64,000 nucleotides of DNA from Gracilibacillus salinarum (GCF_022919575.1 NZ_CP095071.1:4412001-4476000), one strand, 5' to 3'. Positions 8,625 through 18,308 are shown, numbered from the stretch's first letter. Program-made: numbers and translations. The notes: generated by a model not told the origin, from the letters alone.

Positions 8625-9398
8625 ATGGGGAAAATAGCAATTCAATTATATTCTGTGCGTGATCATACATCCAAAGATTTTCTCGGAACATTAAAAAAAC
8701 TTGGAGACATGGGCTATGAGGCGGTTCAATTTGCTGGGTTCTTTGACACACCTGCAGATGAATTAAAGAAAGTAATGGATGAGTCTGGCTTGGTTGCAGC
8801 CGGCAGTCACATGCCTTTTGATAGTTTAACTGGAGAACAATTAGAATCATCCTTAGACTACAATCGTACTATCGGCAATGATTTGATCATTTGTCCGATT
8901 TTACCAGATGAATTAAGAACGGATGAATCTGCTTATTACCGAGCTGCACTAGAATTAAACGAAATTGGTCGTAAATGTAAAGAAGCGGGATTTACCTTTG
9001 CTTATCATAATCATGATATGGAGTTTTTTGATTTAGGGAATGGTAAAAGAGGCTTTGATATTCTATTTGAAGAAACAGATAAAGAGTACGTGAAAATGGA
9101 GCTGGATTGTTATTGGATTACACATGCAGGTTATGAGCCGATTCAGACGATTGATGCTTATCATGACCAAGTAGTGTCACTGCATATTAAAGATATGACA
9201 GTGGAGGATGGAAAGAAGCGAAGCATCGAGATTGGTAAAGGGACATTAGACATTGCTTCATTGTGGCAAAAAGGTGAAGAAACTGGTGTGAACTGGTATG
9301 TCATCGAACAGGAACAATTCGATGGTGATCCATTAGAAAGCGCAAAAGTAAATGTCACCGAGCTAAAAAACGTTATCAAAAACGAAGTTACCAAATAA
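8625..9398 (+). CDS. Sugar phosphate isomerase/epimerase, second (short) type
   Basis: This is a 257-residue AP-endonuclease-2-family TIM barrel, shorter than its paralogue at 6574. The start MGKIAIQLYSVRDH is the hallmark of the IolE/IolI-like branch. Metal ligands appear as His/Asp in AYHNHDMEF, Glu/Asp in VKMELDCYWITHAG, His in VSLHIKDM and Glu in WYVIEQEQFDG. It is the last gene of the ThuA operon, followed by a strong terminator at 9408-9450. Two dissimilar isomerase-like enzymes in one operon suggest two separate steps, for example a keto-sugar elimination or hydrolysis and an isomerisation. It is cytoplasmic. Confidence 0.87.
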   Translation: MGKIAIQLYSVRDHTSKDFLGTLKKLGDMGYEAVQFAGFFDTPADELKKVMDESGLVAAGSHMPFDSLTGEQLESSLDYNRTIGNDLIICPILPDELRTDESAYYRAALELNEIGRKCKEAGFTFAYHNHDMEFFDLGNGKRGFDILFEETDKEYVKMELDCYWITHAGYEPIQTIDAYHDQVVSLHIKDMTVEDGKKRSIEIGKGTLDIASLWQKGEETGVNWYVIEQEQFDGDPLESAKVNVTELKNVIKNEVTK

Positions 9399-9407
9399 CT
9401 TATTAAT

Positions 9408-9450
9408 AAAAGGTTCCGCTTATCACACGCTGATAACCGGAACCTTTTTG
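9408..9450 (+). terminator. Rho-independent terminator of the ThuA operon
   Basis: AAAGGTTCCG and CGGAACCTTTTT form a long stem, extended by TTATCA/TGATAA around a CACGC loop, followed by a T-run. Confidence 0.9.
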
Positions 9451-9550
9451 TGTATACGACAGGAAAGCAAATCATTTCAAAATAACCACTAAGCACTTGA
9501 CATAATCTGCATTATGGGTAGTTGCAATTTTTCTTCTGTCTTGAAAACTA

Positions 9551-11776
9551 TTATACAGTTTTCAAGACAAATAGTTTTGCCTGGTAATCTCCGGGGTGTT
9601 CACGGCTCCAATAGTCACCGGCGCGATCGGTGTAATCACCGGCGAGGATGATGCCTACGTTCATTAATTCATCGCCATAATGCGTTGTGGAATCGTTTAT
9701 TTGATACAGCTTATTTGGATCTAGTCCTGCTAATTTTACTCGCTGATATGCTTCATTAGGTGTTGCTAACGTTTTATAATAGCCAACAATTGCTTCCTCT
9801 TTATCTGTGCTGACTACCATCCAAGACGTTTCATTTCCTTCGAAAGGACTGAGCAGACGATGGAACTCTCCGTCTCTTATTAACTGGCGATGCTCTTTAA
9901 AGAAAGCTACTTGCTCTTTTACTTTTGCTTTGTCCATATCTGCAAGTGTTGTAATATCTAATTCATATCCGAATGTCCCAAAATAAGCGACTGCTGCTCG
10001 TGTATCCATAGGAGTATGTCGTCCTACCTGGTGATTAGGGACAGCTGAGACATGACTTCCGATTGCGCTTAATGGATAAACCATTGAAGTTCCATATTGG
10101 ATCTTTAGTCGTTCAACTGCATCCGTATCATCGCTGGCCCATGTCTGTGGAGCATAATACAGCATGCCTGGATCGAAGCGGGCACCACCGCCAGCACACG
10201 ATTCGAACAATATTTCAGGGTGTTTGTTGATAAGTCGCTCATATAAATCATAGACTCCTAGAATATAGCGATGGTAAACTTCTCCTTGTTGATCAGCTGG
10301 CAGTACTTGCGAGTAAGCTTCGGTAATATAGCGGTTCATATCCCACTTAATATAAGAAATTTTTGCTTTGGAGATCATTCGGTCTATCAGGTCATAAATA
10401 TAATCAACCACTTCAGGCCGGGAGAAGTCTAGCACAAATTGATTTCTGCCATGTGAAGCACGTCGGTTTGGAGTGGCAATAATCCAATCAGGATGCTCTT
10501 CATATAATTTTGTATCCTTACATACCATTTCAGGTTCAAACCAAAGTCCAAACCGCATGTCTAAACCTTCTATTTTTTCTGATAAACTATCAATTCCATT
10601 TGGTAGCTTTTCTTCATATTCAAACCAGTCTCCGAGTGAACTGGAATCATCGTCTCTTTTGCCGAACCAACCATCATCTAATACAAATAATTCTATACCT
10701 AATTCTTTGGCGGTACTTGCGATTTCGATTACCTTCTCTTCGTTAAAATCAAAATAGGTCGCTTCCCAATTATTAATCAGAATTGGCCGGGTTTTGTCAC
10801 GCCAGTATCCTCGTACAAGGCGTTCTCGATAAAGGTTATGATAGGTTTGACTCATTCCGTTTAATCCATTCTCGCTGTAAACCATTACACATTCTGGTGT
10901 CTCGAAGCTCTCGCCGGGTTGTAACTGCCAACGGAAACGATACGGGTTAATCCCCATCGTGACACGACTAACCTGATATGTGTCAACCTCTACCTGCGCA
11001 AGAAAATTCCCACTGTACACAAGACTAAAGCCGTAAACTTCACCGTTCTGTTCATCGGCATTATATCTTTTTAAAGCGATGAACGGGTTAAAGACGTGAC
11101 TGCTTGCTCCGCGATTACTGTAGATTGACTGAATGCCCTTTGATAGTCTTTTTGTTTCGACGTGTGCCTCTCTTGCCCAAGCACCTTGTAAGTGCAGCAT
11201 GTCAAACTTATCATCTGGAAGGTCAAGGCTCATACTCATTGCCTGATCAAGGGCATAATTGTGTTTCCCTTCATTTCTAAAGGTAGCATGACGAGTAATG
11301 ACGTTCCTGTTCTGATAGACGGTATAAGATAAAGTTAATCGGCACTGAAGGATGTCATCAACTAAATCTATCTCCAACGTATCTGCTTCTGAGTCTGTTT
11401 CTGTATATGTTGCTGGTAAAGCGTGCAGCGATTTTTTCCCTTGATAAAGGCGGCATTCATCATAAGTAAAGTTGGTGATATGACCGTCATCTTCACTAAT
11501 GATCGAATGAGCAGGAAAGCGGAAATCAGTTGAACCAAAGCTTGGGTATTCTTGTTTGATATGTTCCATCGAGGACGTATGATCTCCTTCGAACATATTA
11601 CAGGAAGGACGAACTTCACGCTCGATTAAATGCTCAAATGATTTCCTGTGATGTATTCGCTTACCAAAATATAGATGTTCCAATTGTTCGCTTTTTTCTA
11701 ACACACGGAAAATATAACTGATGTGATCATTGTAGAGGTGAAATTCTTTTTGGTCTCTATTAATAGCTATCGGCAT
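9551..11776 (-). CDS. GH36 alpha-galactosidase
   Basis: This is a 741-residue cytoplasmic alpha-galactosidase that removes alpha-1,6-galactose from galactomannan or raffinose-type oligosaccharides. Clan GH-D landmarks are present: VLDDGWFGKRDDDSSSLGDW, then YIKWDMNRY with nucleophile Asp479, SCAGGGARFDPGMLYY, and WASDDTDAVERL with acid/base Asp549. These positions are within one residue of those known for Geobacillus AgaA (478/548), so the start is well fixed. GGAGG lies 9 bases before the ATG. There is no signal peptide. A palindrome TAAGTTAACGTTTACTTA sits just upstream, and the related AACGTT sites at the mannan importer promoter suggest common control. It is divergent from the exporter gene and converges on the ThuA operon. 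Confidence 0.95.
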   Translation of the reverse strand: MPIAINRDQKEFHLYNDHISYIFRVLEKSEQLEHLYFGKRIHHRKSFEHLIEREVRPSCNMFEGDHTSSMEHIKQEYPSFGSTDFRFPAHSIISEDDGHITNFTYDECRLYQGKKSLHALPATYTETDSEADTLEIDLVDDILQCRLTLSYTVYQNRNVITRHATFRNEGKHNYALDQAMSMSLDLPDDKFDMLHLQGAWAREAHVETKRLSKGIQSIYSNRGASSHVFNPFIALKRYNADEQNGEVYGFSLVYSGNFLAQVEVDTYQVSRVTMGINPYRFRWQLQPGESFETPECVMVYSENGLNGMSQTYHNLYRERLVRGYWRDKTRPILINNWEATYFDFNEEKVIEIASTAKELGIELFVLDDGWFGKRDDDSSSLGDWFEYEEKLPNGIDSLSEKIEGLDMRFGLWFEPEMVCKDTKLYEEHPDWIIATPNRRASHGRNQFVLDFSRPEVVDYIYDLIDRMISKAKISYIKWDMNRYITEAYSQVLPADQQGEVYHRYILGVYDLYERLINKHPEILFESCAGGGARFDPGMLYYAPQTWASDDTDAVERLKIQYGTSMVYPLSAIGSHVSAVPNHQVGRHTPMDTRAAVAYFGTFGYELDITTLADMDKAKVKEQVAFFKEHRQLIRDGEFHRLLSPFEGNETSWMVVSTDKEEAIVGYYKTLATPNEAYQRVKLAGLDPNKLYQINDSTTHYGDELMNVGIILAGDYTDRAGDYWSREHPGDYQAKLFVLKTV

Positions 11777-11792
11777 GATAAAACCTCCATTT

Positions 11793-11810
11793 TAAGTTAA
11801 CGTTTACTTA
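11793..11810 (-). promoter_or_regulatory. LacI-type operator upstream of alpha-galactosidase
   Basis: TAAGTTAACGTTTACTTA is nearly palindromic around a central CG (one mismatch in the 8-base arms). This is the usual geometry of LacI-family operators. It lies immediately 5' of the ribosome site, where a repressor would block the GH36 transcript. AACGTT-centred sites also occur at 20990-21035. Confidence 0.6.
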
Positions 11811-11943
11811 TTGTAATATAGTAAACTTTCGATGTCTTGTCAAAAAAATATGATGTAATACATAAATAATGATAGACAAACCCGATGTTTACGTTTTAAT
11901 ATATTACCTAATGGATTAAGTAATTTAAAAAAGGAGTGGCATT

Positions 11944-13752
11944 ATGCCTCAAGATAATGGGATCTCCCTGGATTTCGAAAAGAGGTTTGAAGAACAGCAG
12001 GATGTAAAAGGGAGGCTGTTCAAGACGTTGCATGTTATGTACCGTGGTCATTATATGAAACTATTTGTTTCTTTTTTATTCTTTTTATTGAAACATTCAC
12101 CGGTATGGATATTGCCAATAGTTACAGCTAATTTAATTAATTTTGCGGCTAATCCTGGTGAACAGGACATTCAAGTGATATGGATCAATATTATCGTACT
12201 AACGGTTGTAATTATTCAGAATTTACCTAGTCAGATTCTACATATCAGCTTTATGAGTAAAGCGATTCGACATGTTGAAGCAAGTTTGAGAAGTACTTTA
12301 ATTCGGAAGTTGCAACATCTTTCTATTTCTTACCATGGTGAGTTACGTTCAGGTAAACTGCAAGCGAAAGTTCTTCGTGATGTAGAAATGATCGAAATAA
12401 TGTCCAAACAGACAATGTTAGGTGTGTTGCCTGCTCTCATGAATGTAATTGTTGCTATAGCTGTTACTGCAAATCGAAGCTGGTCAGTTACATCATTTTT
12501 CCTGATTGCTATTCCAATTTCGATAGTCATTGTCTATTTCTTTCGTGGGAAATTAAATAGAAGAAATCGTGAATTTCGTGAACAAGTGGAAGAAATGTCT
12601 GGGCAAGTAGCGGAGACAGTAGAAATGATACCAGTAACAAGAGCCCATGGTCTGGAAAAAGTAGAAATTAACAAGATGGACTCACTGCTTCACCATGTAA
12701 GGGGAAAAGGATACAAGTTAGATATAACGGAAGCGTTCTTTGGAGCGAGTAACTGGGTCGCCTTTCAATTGTTTCAGGTGATGTGTTTGTTATTTACCGT
12801 TTATTTAGCCTATCAGGGACGAATCCCAATCGGAGATGTTGTGCTCTATCAAACTTACTTTACACAAATTTTGATGTCGATTTCTGGTGTGATCAATATT
12901 TATCCGCAATTGGCGAAAGGCTTCGAATCCGTTCATTCCATTTCTGAGATTTTATTTGCTAAAGAAACGCAGGAATACCAAGGGAAAATGAAGCTGAAAC
13001 ATTTAGATGGTGCAGTCGAATTTGATAATGTTTATTTTAAATATCGAGATACAGATAAACATGTGCTTGAATCCTTTCGCTTATCAGTGAAACCTGGGGA
13101 GACGATTGCTTTTGTCGGAGAATCAGGAGCAGGGAAATCTACTATTTTAAATCTTGTCACTGGATTCTATCGTCCGACTTCAGGAAGCATTTTGATTGAT
13201 GGCATTCCAATGGATGATGTAAGCATGCGAAGTTTTCGAAAAAAGATAGCGGTTGTGCCACAGAATACGATCTTATTTTCTGGCTCCATTAGGGATAACA
13301 TTACCTACGGATTAGCAGAGGTCAGCGATCTGGAAGTGCAGGCAGCGGTCAAAATGTCGAACCTGCAAGATATTATCAACGAGTTACCTGATGGTTTGGA
13401 TACAAAGATCGGAGAGCATGGTGACCGATTATCTGGTGGGCAGCGACAACGAATTGCGATTGCTCGTGCCTTTATTCGAAATCCGCAAATGGTTATCTTA
13501 GATGAAGCAACGTCAGCACTTGATAATGTATCGGAGAAACTAATTCAGGATGCGATGCATGAATTAGTAAAAGGGAAAACCACTTTTATTGTAGCCCATC
13601 GATTGTCAACTATTCGTGATGCCGATCGTATTGTTGTGATGAAAAATGGTCAATGCGTAGAATCGGGAAGATATGATCAATTACTTGCAAACAAGGGAGA
13701 GTTCTATCAAATAAAGATGGCATCTGAAGCGGCACAGTCTTCTTTCGGGTGA
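11944..13752 (+). CDS. ABC transporter, exporter-type half transporter (TMD-NBD fusion)
   Basis: This is a 602-residue ABC-B-type protein. Residues about 45-330 hold six hydrophobic segments (LFVSFLFFLLKHSPVWILPIV and others), and residues 355-590 hold the ATPase with Walker A GESGAGKST at 392-400, signature LSGGQRQR, Walker B MVILDEATSALD and the switch His in IVAHRLS. It would act as a homodimer. The cargo is unknown. Exporter-type half transporters of this kind recur in Bacillaceae glycan loci, but it does not replace the missing importer ATPase, because its ATPase is fused to its own membrane domain. AAGGAGTGG precedes the ATG. The epimerase downstream has its own promoter. Confidence 0.9.
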   Translation: MPQDNGISLDFEKRFEEQQDVKGRLFKTLHVMYRGHYMKLFVSFLFFLLKHSPVWILPIVTANLINFAANPGEQDIQVIWINIIVLTVVIIQNLPSQILHISFMSKAIRHVEASLRSTLIRKLQHLSISYHGELRSGKLQAKVLRDVEMIEIMSKQTMLGVLPALMNVIVAIAVTANRSWSVTSFFLIAIPISIVIVYFFRGKLNRRNREFREQVEEMSGQVAETVEMIPVTRAHGLEKVEINKMDSLLHHVRGKGYKLDITEAFFGASNWVAFQLFQVMCLLFTVYLAYQGRIPIGDVVLYQTYFTQILMSISGVINIYPQLAKGFESVHSISEILFAKETQEYQGKMKLKHLDGAVEFDNVYFKYRDTDKHVLESFRLSVKPGETIAFVGESGAGKSTILNLVTGFYRPTSGSILIDGIPMDDVSMRSFRKKIAVVPQNTILFSGSIRDNITYGLAEVSDLEVQAAVKMSNLQDIINELPDGLDTKIGEHGDRLSGGQRQRIAIARAFIRNPQMVILDEATSALDNVSEKLIQDAMHELVKGKTTFIVAHRLSTIRDADRIVVMKNGQCVESGRYDQLLANKGEFYQIKMASEAAQSSFG

Positions 13753-13794
13753 GGTGGATGTTCTTTCAAAATGAAGGGAAGTTCAAATAAGTAA

Positions 13795-13845
13795 TTGACA
13801 ATTATCGATAAGTTAATTAGTATTAATTTATTAAGTTATCGATAA
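13795..13845 (+). promoter_or_regulatory. Epimerase-phosphorylase promoter with two TTATCGATAA operators
   Basis: TTGACA at 13795-13800 and TAGTAT at 13818-13823 are 17 bases apart, a plausible sigma-A promoter. The perfect palindrome TTATCGATAA lies between them (13802-13811) and again downstream (13836-13845), 34 bases apart centre to centre. A repressor there would block polymerase. The palindrome differs from the AACGTT and GAAA-YCGG-TTTC sites elsewhere in the window, so a third regulator is implied. Confidence 0.65.
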
Positions 13846-13866
13846 ACAACGAAAGGGTTGAGACTT

Positions 13867-15039
13867 ATGAAACAATTAGCAATGGAGGTCAAAGACCATC
13901 TTGAGCATAAAATTCTCCCATTCTGGATGAACTTAAAAGATGAACAAAATGGTGGTTTCTATGGCGAGGTAGATTATTCATTACAAATAGAGAAGGAGGC
14001 AGATAAAGGAGGCATTGCAACAGCAAGGTTTCTCTGGACTTTTTCTTCTGCTTATCGTGTAACAAATAATGAAAAATATTTCGAATATGCCGATCATTTG
14101 TATGCATTTTTACGTGATAAACTTTATGATCGAACACATAAAGGTATCTATTGGTTAGTAGATTTTCGTGGTGAACCGAAGGATACAAGAAAGCATGTAT
14201 ATGCCCAATCGTTTGCGATATATGCCTTGAGTGAGTACTATCGTGTCAGTCAATCGCAGGAAGCGTTAGACTTGGCTATGGAAATCTATCATCTAATTGA
14301 GGAAAAGGGCTATGATAAGGAAAATCAAGCCTATATGGAAGAGTTTGACCGCGCTTGGCATCCTGTTGATAATGAAATGCTCAGTGAAAACGGTGTTATA
14401 GCGGAGATAACCATGAATACACATATCCATGTGTTAGAAGCATACACAAATCTTTATAAAGCATCTCCCAATCAGGATCTGAAGCAACGATTACATGATC
14501 TGCTACAGGTGCATTATAAAAAAATCTATGATGAGCAAACCAAATTTTTGGGTGTGTTTTTTGATAAAGAGTGGCGATCGTTAGTGGATATGAAGTCATT
14601 CGGCCACGATATAGAAGCGAGTTGGCTGATGGATGAAACAGTGAAAACAATTAATGTAGATGACCCTAACTATGACAAGATGATTTTGGATATTGCTTAT
14701 AATATTGCTGATTATGCGATGCGGGAGGATGGCTCTCTAATTAATGAGCAGGTCAATGGGGAGTACGATTACACCAGAATCTGGTGGGTGCAGGCTGAAG
14801 CGATGGTTGGCTTCCTGAATGCTTATCAGCATACGGATGACCTGAAGTTTGAGCAATTAATAATAAAGCTATGGGACTATATTAAACAAAATATTGTCGA
14901 CAACCGGGAGAATGGTGAATGGTATTGGTCAATAGAAGCGAATGGAAAGCCGACAGAAAGATCAGTCGGTGAACCTTGGAAGACATCGTACCATAATAGC
15001 AGATTTTGTTTAGAATTTATTGAAAGGGTGTTGGTCTAA
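13867..15039 (+). CDS. AGE-family cellobiose/mannobiose 2-epimerase
   Basis: This is a 390-residue (alpha/alpha)6-barrel enzyme that epimerises the reducing-end sugar of beta-1,4-disaccharides at C2. Family catalytic residues fit well: His247 and Glu250 in [10 protein letters not shown], and His376 near the C-terminus in SYHNSRF, close to the known 243/246/374 set of Ruminococcus cellobiose 2-epimerase. ATG 13867 follows AAAGGG by 9 bases; the TTG at 13858 is less likely. Its stop overlaps the start of the GH130 phosphorylase (TAATG). The pair matches the known bacterial mannobiose route: mannobiose is epimerised to mannosyl-glucose, which is then phosphorolysed. Mannobiose is therefore the likely physiological substrate, though cellobiose activity is expected too. 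It is cytoplasmic. Confidence 0.92.
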   Translation: MKQLAMEVKDHLEHKILPFWMNLKDEQNGGFYGEVDYSLQIEKEADKGGIATARFLWTFSSAYRVTNNEKYFEYADHLYAFLRDKLYDRTHKGIYWLVDFRGEPKDTRKHVYAQSFAIYALSEYYRVSQSQEALDLAMEIYHLIEEKGYDKENQAYMEEFDRAWHPVDNEMLSENGVIAEITMNTHIHVLEAYTNLYKASPNQDLKQRLHDLLQVHYKKIYDEQTKFLGVFFDKEWRSLVDMKSFGHDIEASWLMDETVKTINVDDPNYDKMILDIAYNIADYAMREDGSLINEQVNGEYDYTRIWWVQAEAMVGFLNAYQHTDDLKFEQLIIKLWDYIKQNIVDNRENGEWYWSIEANGKPTERSVGEPWKTSYHNSRFCLEFIERVLV

Positions 15040-16214
15040 TGATCCACGAGAAATATTATTCATTGCTGGAAGAACAACAACAATTAATTAATCAAAAAAA
15101 TCATCCAGATTCTACTTTTTATAATGGTGTGTATACAAAATATCAACAACCCGTATTGACGCGTCATCATGTCCCATTACATTGGCGATTTGATTTAAAC
15201 AAAGAAACCAACCCGTTTTTTATGGAACGATTAGGTGTCAATGCAACGTTTAATCCTGGTGCGATTTATCATCAGGGTAAGTATTATATGGTGGTTCGTC
15301 TTGAGGGAGTAGATCGTAAGTCTACTTTTGCCTTGGCAGTTAGTGATAATGGTATTGATCAATTTTCGTTTATTGATAGTCCGCTTGTTTGGCAAGATAT
15401 CGATCCAAAGGAAACGAACGTATATGACATGAGATTAGTGAAGCATGAGGATGGCTGGATATATGGCATCTATTGCTCGGAAAGTAAAGATCCGAATGCT
15501 GGGGAGTTTGATACGTCTAGTGCAGTAGCGCAGGCAGGACTTGTCAGAACGAAAGATTTGAAGGAGTGGGAAAGACTTCCGAATATCCAGACTCCTTCAC
15601 CTCAGCAGCGTAATGTCGTGTTACATCCTGAGTTTGTAGAGGGGCAGTATGCTTTTTATACTCGACCTCAAGATGGTTTTATATCAACAGGCTCTGGTGG
15701 AGGTATTGCATTTGGTCTTACCCAAGATATCACCAATCCTGTTATCAAGGAAGAGAAAGTGATTCATGGTAAGAAATATCATACGATCTATGAAGTGAAG
15801 AATGGCCAAGGACCCGCTCCTGTCAAAACAGAGAAAGGCTGGATTCATATTGCTCACGGAGTACGCAATACAGCGGCTGGATTACGTTATGTATTGTATA
15901 CTTTTGCAACAAGTTTAGAAGATCCTACCCAATTAATCGCTCTTCCTGGCGGGCATTTTATTGCGCCTTATGACGAAGAGAGAGTGGGCGATGTATCCAA
16001 TGTTATCTTCTGTAACGGCGTGATCGTTGATGAAAATAATGATGTATTTATTTATTATGCATCGAGTGATACAAGAGTTCATGTTGCAACTACGACGGTA
16101 GAGCAATTAATAGATTATACATTCCATACGCCGGAAGATCGATATCGTTCATTAGACAATGCACAGCAAAGAAAGGATTTAATCGTACAGAATGAGGCAT
16201 TGTTAAAGGGCTAA
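15039..16214 (+). CDS. GH130 4-O-beta-D-mannosyl-D-glucose phosphorylase
   Basis: This is a 391-residue five-bladed beta-propeller enzyme that splits mannosyl-beta-1,4-glucose with phosphate into mannose 1-phosphate and glucose. The GH130 general-acid Asp is residue 130 in NVYDMRL, matching Asp131 in the Bacteroides fragilis enzyme. Other subfamily-1 features are [60 protein letters not shown] and [23 protein letters not shown]. The length equals that of subfamily 1 rather than the longer or shorter mannooligosaccharide phosphorylases. The ATG overlaps the epimerase stop, so translation is coupled. The product mannose 1-phosphate can enter glycolysis without spending ATP on that hexose. Confidence 0.95.
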   Translation: MIHEKYYSLLEEQQQLINQKNHPDSTFYNGVYTKYQQPVLTRHHVPLHWRFDLNKETNPFFMERLGVNATFNPGAIYHQGKYYMVVRLEGVDRKSTFALAVSDNGIDQFSFIDSPLVWQDIDPKETNVYDMRLVKHEDGWIYGIYCSESKDPNAGEFDTSSAVAQAGLVRTKDLKEWERLPNIQTPSPQQRNVVLHPEFVEGQYAFYTRPQDGFISTGSGGGIAFGLTQDITNPVIKEEKVIHGKKYHTIYEVKNGQGPAPVKTEKGWIHIAHGVRNTAAGLRYVLYTFATSLEDPTQLIALPGGHFIAPYDEERVGDVSNVIFCNGVIVDENNDVFIYYASSDTRVHVATTTVEQLIDYTFHTPEDRYRSLDNAQQRKDLIVQNEALLKG

Positions 16215-16278
16215 TACTTCCTTTGTGGCCATATCGTTTGCCTGCACTTATGAAGGGTCATAGGTGTAGGTTTTCTAT

Positions 16279-16421
16279 TTATCACGGTGCTAACCGTCTG
16301 TAAGACTCCTGCTTCACGCTTCGAGTATCACAAAGAAACTAAGTGGGAGTGGACAGACGCTACCACCCTGATAAGTTTCGCTAATGATCAGTGGGTGGTC
16401 AAAAATCCCCGCTGATCAAAG
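16279..16421. repeat. Palindromic extragenic element, possible IS200/IS605-type end
   Basis: The 320 bases after GH130 hold a nested inverted repeat. TTATCA-GGTG arms (16281-16291 and 16360-16374) enclose CGTCTGT/ACAGACG and ACTCC.GCTT/AAGTGGGAGT arms; a second hairpin, TGATCAGtGGG/CCC..CTGATCA, follows. The left arm TTTATCACGG.GCTAACCGTC.GTAAGAC.CC recurs at 63283-63317. Such palindromes resemble transposase-less IS200/IS605 ends, but no transposase is present and the family assignment is tentative. An A/T-rich stretch at 16430-16500 holds the lacI promoter. Confidence 0.5.
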
Positions 16422-16534
16422 TCTTACTTTATTCTATATTTACTTAATCTAAAGTAAAATATTAAAGTAATTAATATAAAAAAGTGATATGATAGGAAAA
16501 AAGATATGTGAAAAGCATGAATTGGGGTGAAAAA

Positions 16535-17542
16535 ATGAAAGTAAATGTCACGATGAAAGACATTGCTGAACGCTTAAATGTAAGTAGTGTTACGGTGTCA
16601 AAAGCACTAAATGATAAGGAAGGCGTCAGTGATGAATTAAAAGAGAAAATAAAATCATTAGCAGATGAGATGGGTTACCGTTACAATGCGGTTGCCAAGT
16701 CAATGAAGGATGGAAAATCCTATAATATATGCGTGATTATTCCTGAGCGGTACACCGGTATGTCACAATCCTTCTATCTCAAAGTATATCAATCCATTGC
16801 GCAGCAACTTGAGGAATATGGGTATTATGCGATTATCCATATTATGACGGATGAAGATGAAGAACAATTAAAGCTGCCTCGTATTTATCATGAACAGCGA
16901 GTGGACGGTTTTGTTTTATTAGGGCAGCCCAAGTCGGATTATATTAATCATATGAAAAAGTTAGGCATGCCATTGATATTTTTAGATTTCTACGATGAAA
17001 ATAGCAATGTTGATGCTGTAATTACCGATAACTTTAATGGTGCGTATGAAATAACCAATTATTTAATCAAACAAGGACACCGGGATATAGCGTATGTTGG
17101 AAATCTTTTTTCGACTAGCAGCATACAGGATCGGTTTTTAGGCTATTACAAGTCGCTGTTAGAGCATAGAATTCAGCTGGATCAGGACTACGTTATCAGT
17201 GATCGTGATGAAAGAGGAGCCTTTATTACGTTTGATTTACCCGAAGATATGCCGACAGCTTTTGTTTGTAATTGTGATCAGGTTGCGCATTTGTTGATGG
17301 AGCGCTTGCGTGATGATGGATACAAAGTACCGGAAGATTGCTCTGTTGTCGGATTTGATAATGACATATATGCCACGTTAACTACGCCGAATTTAACTAC
17401 AGTAGAAGTAGATGTCGAAGAGATGGCAAAAAATGCAGTGAAATTCATTTGCGAAAAAATGGAGAATCCAACTGCCTCGTTCGGAAGACTGGCGGTTAAA
17501 GGGAAAATCATTTATCGAGATTCCGTAAAGGAAAGGAAGTAA
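16535..17542 (+). CDS. LacI/GalR-family transcriptional regulator (mannan locus)
   Basis: This is a 335-residue repressor. An N-terminal LacI helix-turn-helix (VTMKDIAERLNVSSVTVSKALNDKEGVSDELKEKI) and hinge GYRYNAVAKSMK are followed by a periplasmic-binding-like effector domain (NICVIIPERY, DGFVLLGQP, VDAVITDNFNGAYEITNYL, VPEDCSVVGFDND). I place the start at ATG 16535, since GGGGTG (16525-16530) lies just upstream; the frame is open from 16508. Its position inside the mannoside cluster suggests it senses a mannosyl oligosaccharide and controls some of the neighbouring operators. Which palindrome it binds (AACGTT-type or TTATCGATAA) is not decidable by eye. A terminator follows at once. Confidence 0.92.
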   Translation: MKVNVTMKDIAERLNVSSVTVSKALNDKEGVSDELKEKIKSLADEMGYRYNAVAKSMKDGKSYNICVIIPERYTGMSQSFYLKVYQSIAQQLEEYGYYAIIHIMTDEDEEQLKLPRIYHEQRVDGFVLLGQPKSDYINHMKKLGMPLIFLDFYDENSNVDAVITDNFNGAYEITNYLIKQGHRDIAYVGNLFSTSSIQDRFLGYYKSLLEHRIQLDQDYVISDRDERGAFITFDLPEDMPTAFVCNCDQVAHLLMERLRDDGYKVPEDCSVVGFDNDIYATLTTPNLTTVEVDVEEMAKNAVKFICEKMENPTASFGRLAVKGKIIYRDSVKERK

Positions 17543-17571
17543 ACCAAGGCGCCTTTTGTCTTGGTTTTGCT
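17541..17571 (+). terminator. Terminator after lacI
   Basis: AAACCAAG and CTTGGTTTT form a stem around GCGCCTTTTGT and are followed by GCTTT. Confidence 0.75.
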
Positions 17572-17631
17572 TTATGAACTTAATTGAGAAGATATCAGCA
17601 TTCCATTCAGTTACAGAAAGAAGTGTAAGTT

Positions 17632-18237
17632 ATGAGTGAGTCGATTCAGCGATTATTTCAATTTATCTATAGTCTGTTCCGAATTAGTTTTTATTATTGG
17701 ATCTATTTGTTGAGAGGGATCATTGTGTATAGTTTCATTCCTGCGACAGCGGCATTGTGGGAAACAACTAAAATCGTCTTATTTCAACCATCAGATGAGG
17801 AGATAAAAGAGATTTTTCGTGAGTGTTATAATAAATACCGTTCGTATCGTGGTGTATCTTTTGCAATTACGATCCTCTTGGTATTACTGCAAGTTACGCT
17901 GTTTTATCTAACTCGTTCAGACCTGGCTATGCGTTTAGCCTTCATGATTGTATTGTTCTATATGATTGCACTTTTGATTTTAATTGTCGTATTTGTACTT
18001 TATTACTTTATTTTCTATCATTATCGTACAAAAGATGCTTTTGCATTAGCTTTTGTAACGTCGTTCAAAAAACCGTTGTTATCGATTGCTATTTTGTTCT
18101 GTACCGTTATATTGTATTTGCTTTTATACTGGAATCTTATAGCGTTCCTTGCGTTCGGACCATGTCTGTTTAGTATCAGCATGTCTTTGTTATTCCGAAA
18201 TTTCAAGCATCCCCTTCAACGTGATGCTACTTCTTGA
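17632..18237 (+). CDS. YesL-like DUF624 membrane protein
   Basis: This is a 201-residue integral membrane protein with about four to five hydrophobic helices: residues 10-35, 75-95, 100-130, 145-165 and 170-185. The N-terminal pattern FQFIYSLFRISFYYWIYLLRGIIVYSFIPATAAL is the DUF624 signature. YesL proteins occur beside carbohydrate ABC importers and YesMN systems in Bacillus, yet no biochemical role is established. A second, different copy lies at 48364 next to the other importer, so each glycan locus here has its own YesL. It is followed by a strong terminator. Helix counts are estimates from hydrophobic runs. Confidence 0.85.
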   Translation: MSESIQRLFQFIYSLFRISFYYWIYLLRGIIVYSFIPATAALWETTKIVLFQPSDEEIKEIFRECYNKYRSYRGVSFAITILLVLLQVTLFYLTRSDLAMRLAFMIVLFYMIALLILIVVFVLYYFIFYHYRTKDAFALAFVTSFKKPLLSIAILFCTVILYLLLYWNLIAFLAFGPCLFSISMSLLFRNFKHPLQRDATS

Positions 18238-18271
18238 TTTATCTTTAAGATAAACTGTCTGTAAAAGTATA

Positions 18272-18308
18272 GAAAAATGGCCGGCCAGCATGTGCCCGGC
18301 CGTTTTTG
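18272..18308 (+). terminator. Terminator after yesL
   Basis: AAAAATGGCCGG and CCGGCCGTTTTT form a G/C-rich stem around a CAGCATGTG loop with a T-run. Confidence 0.9.
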
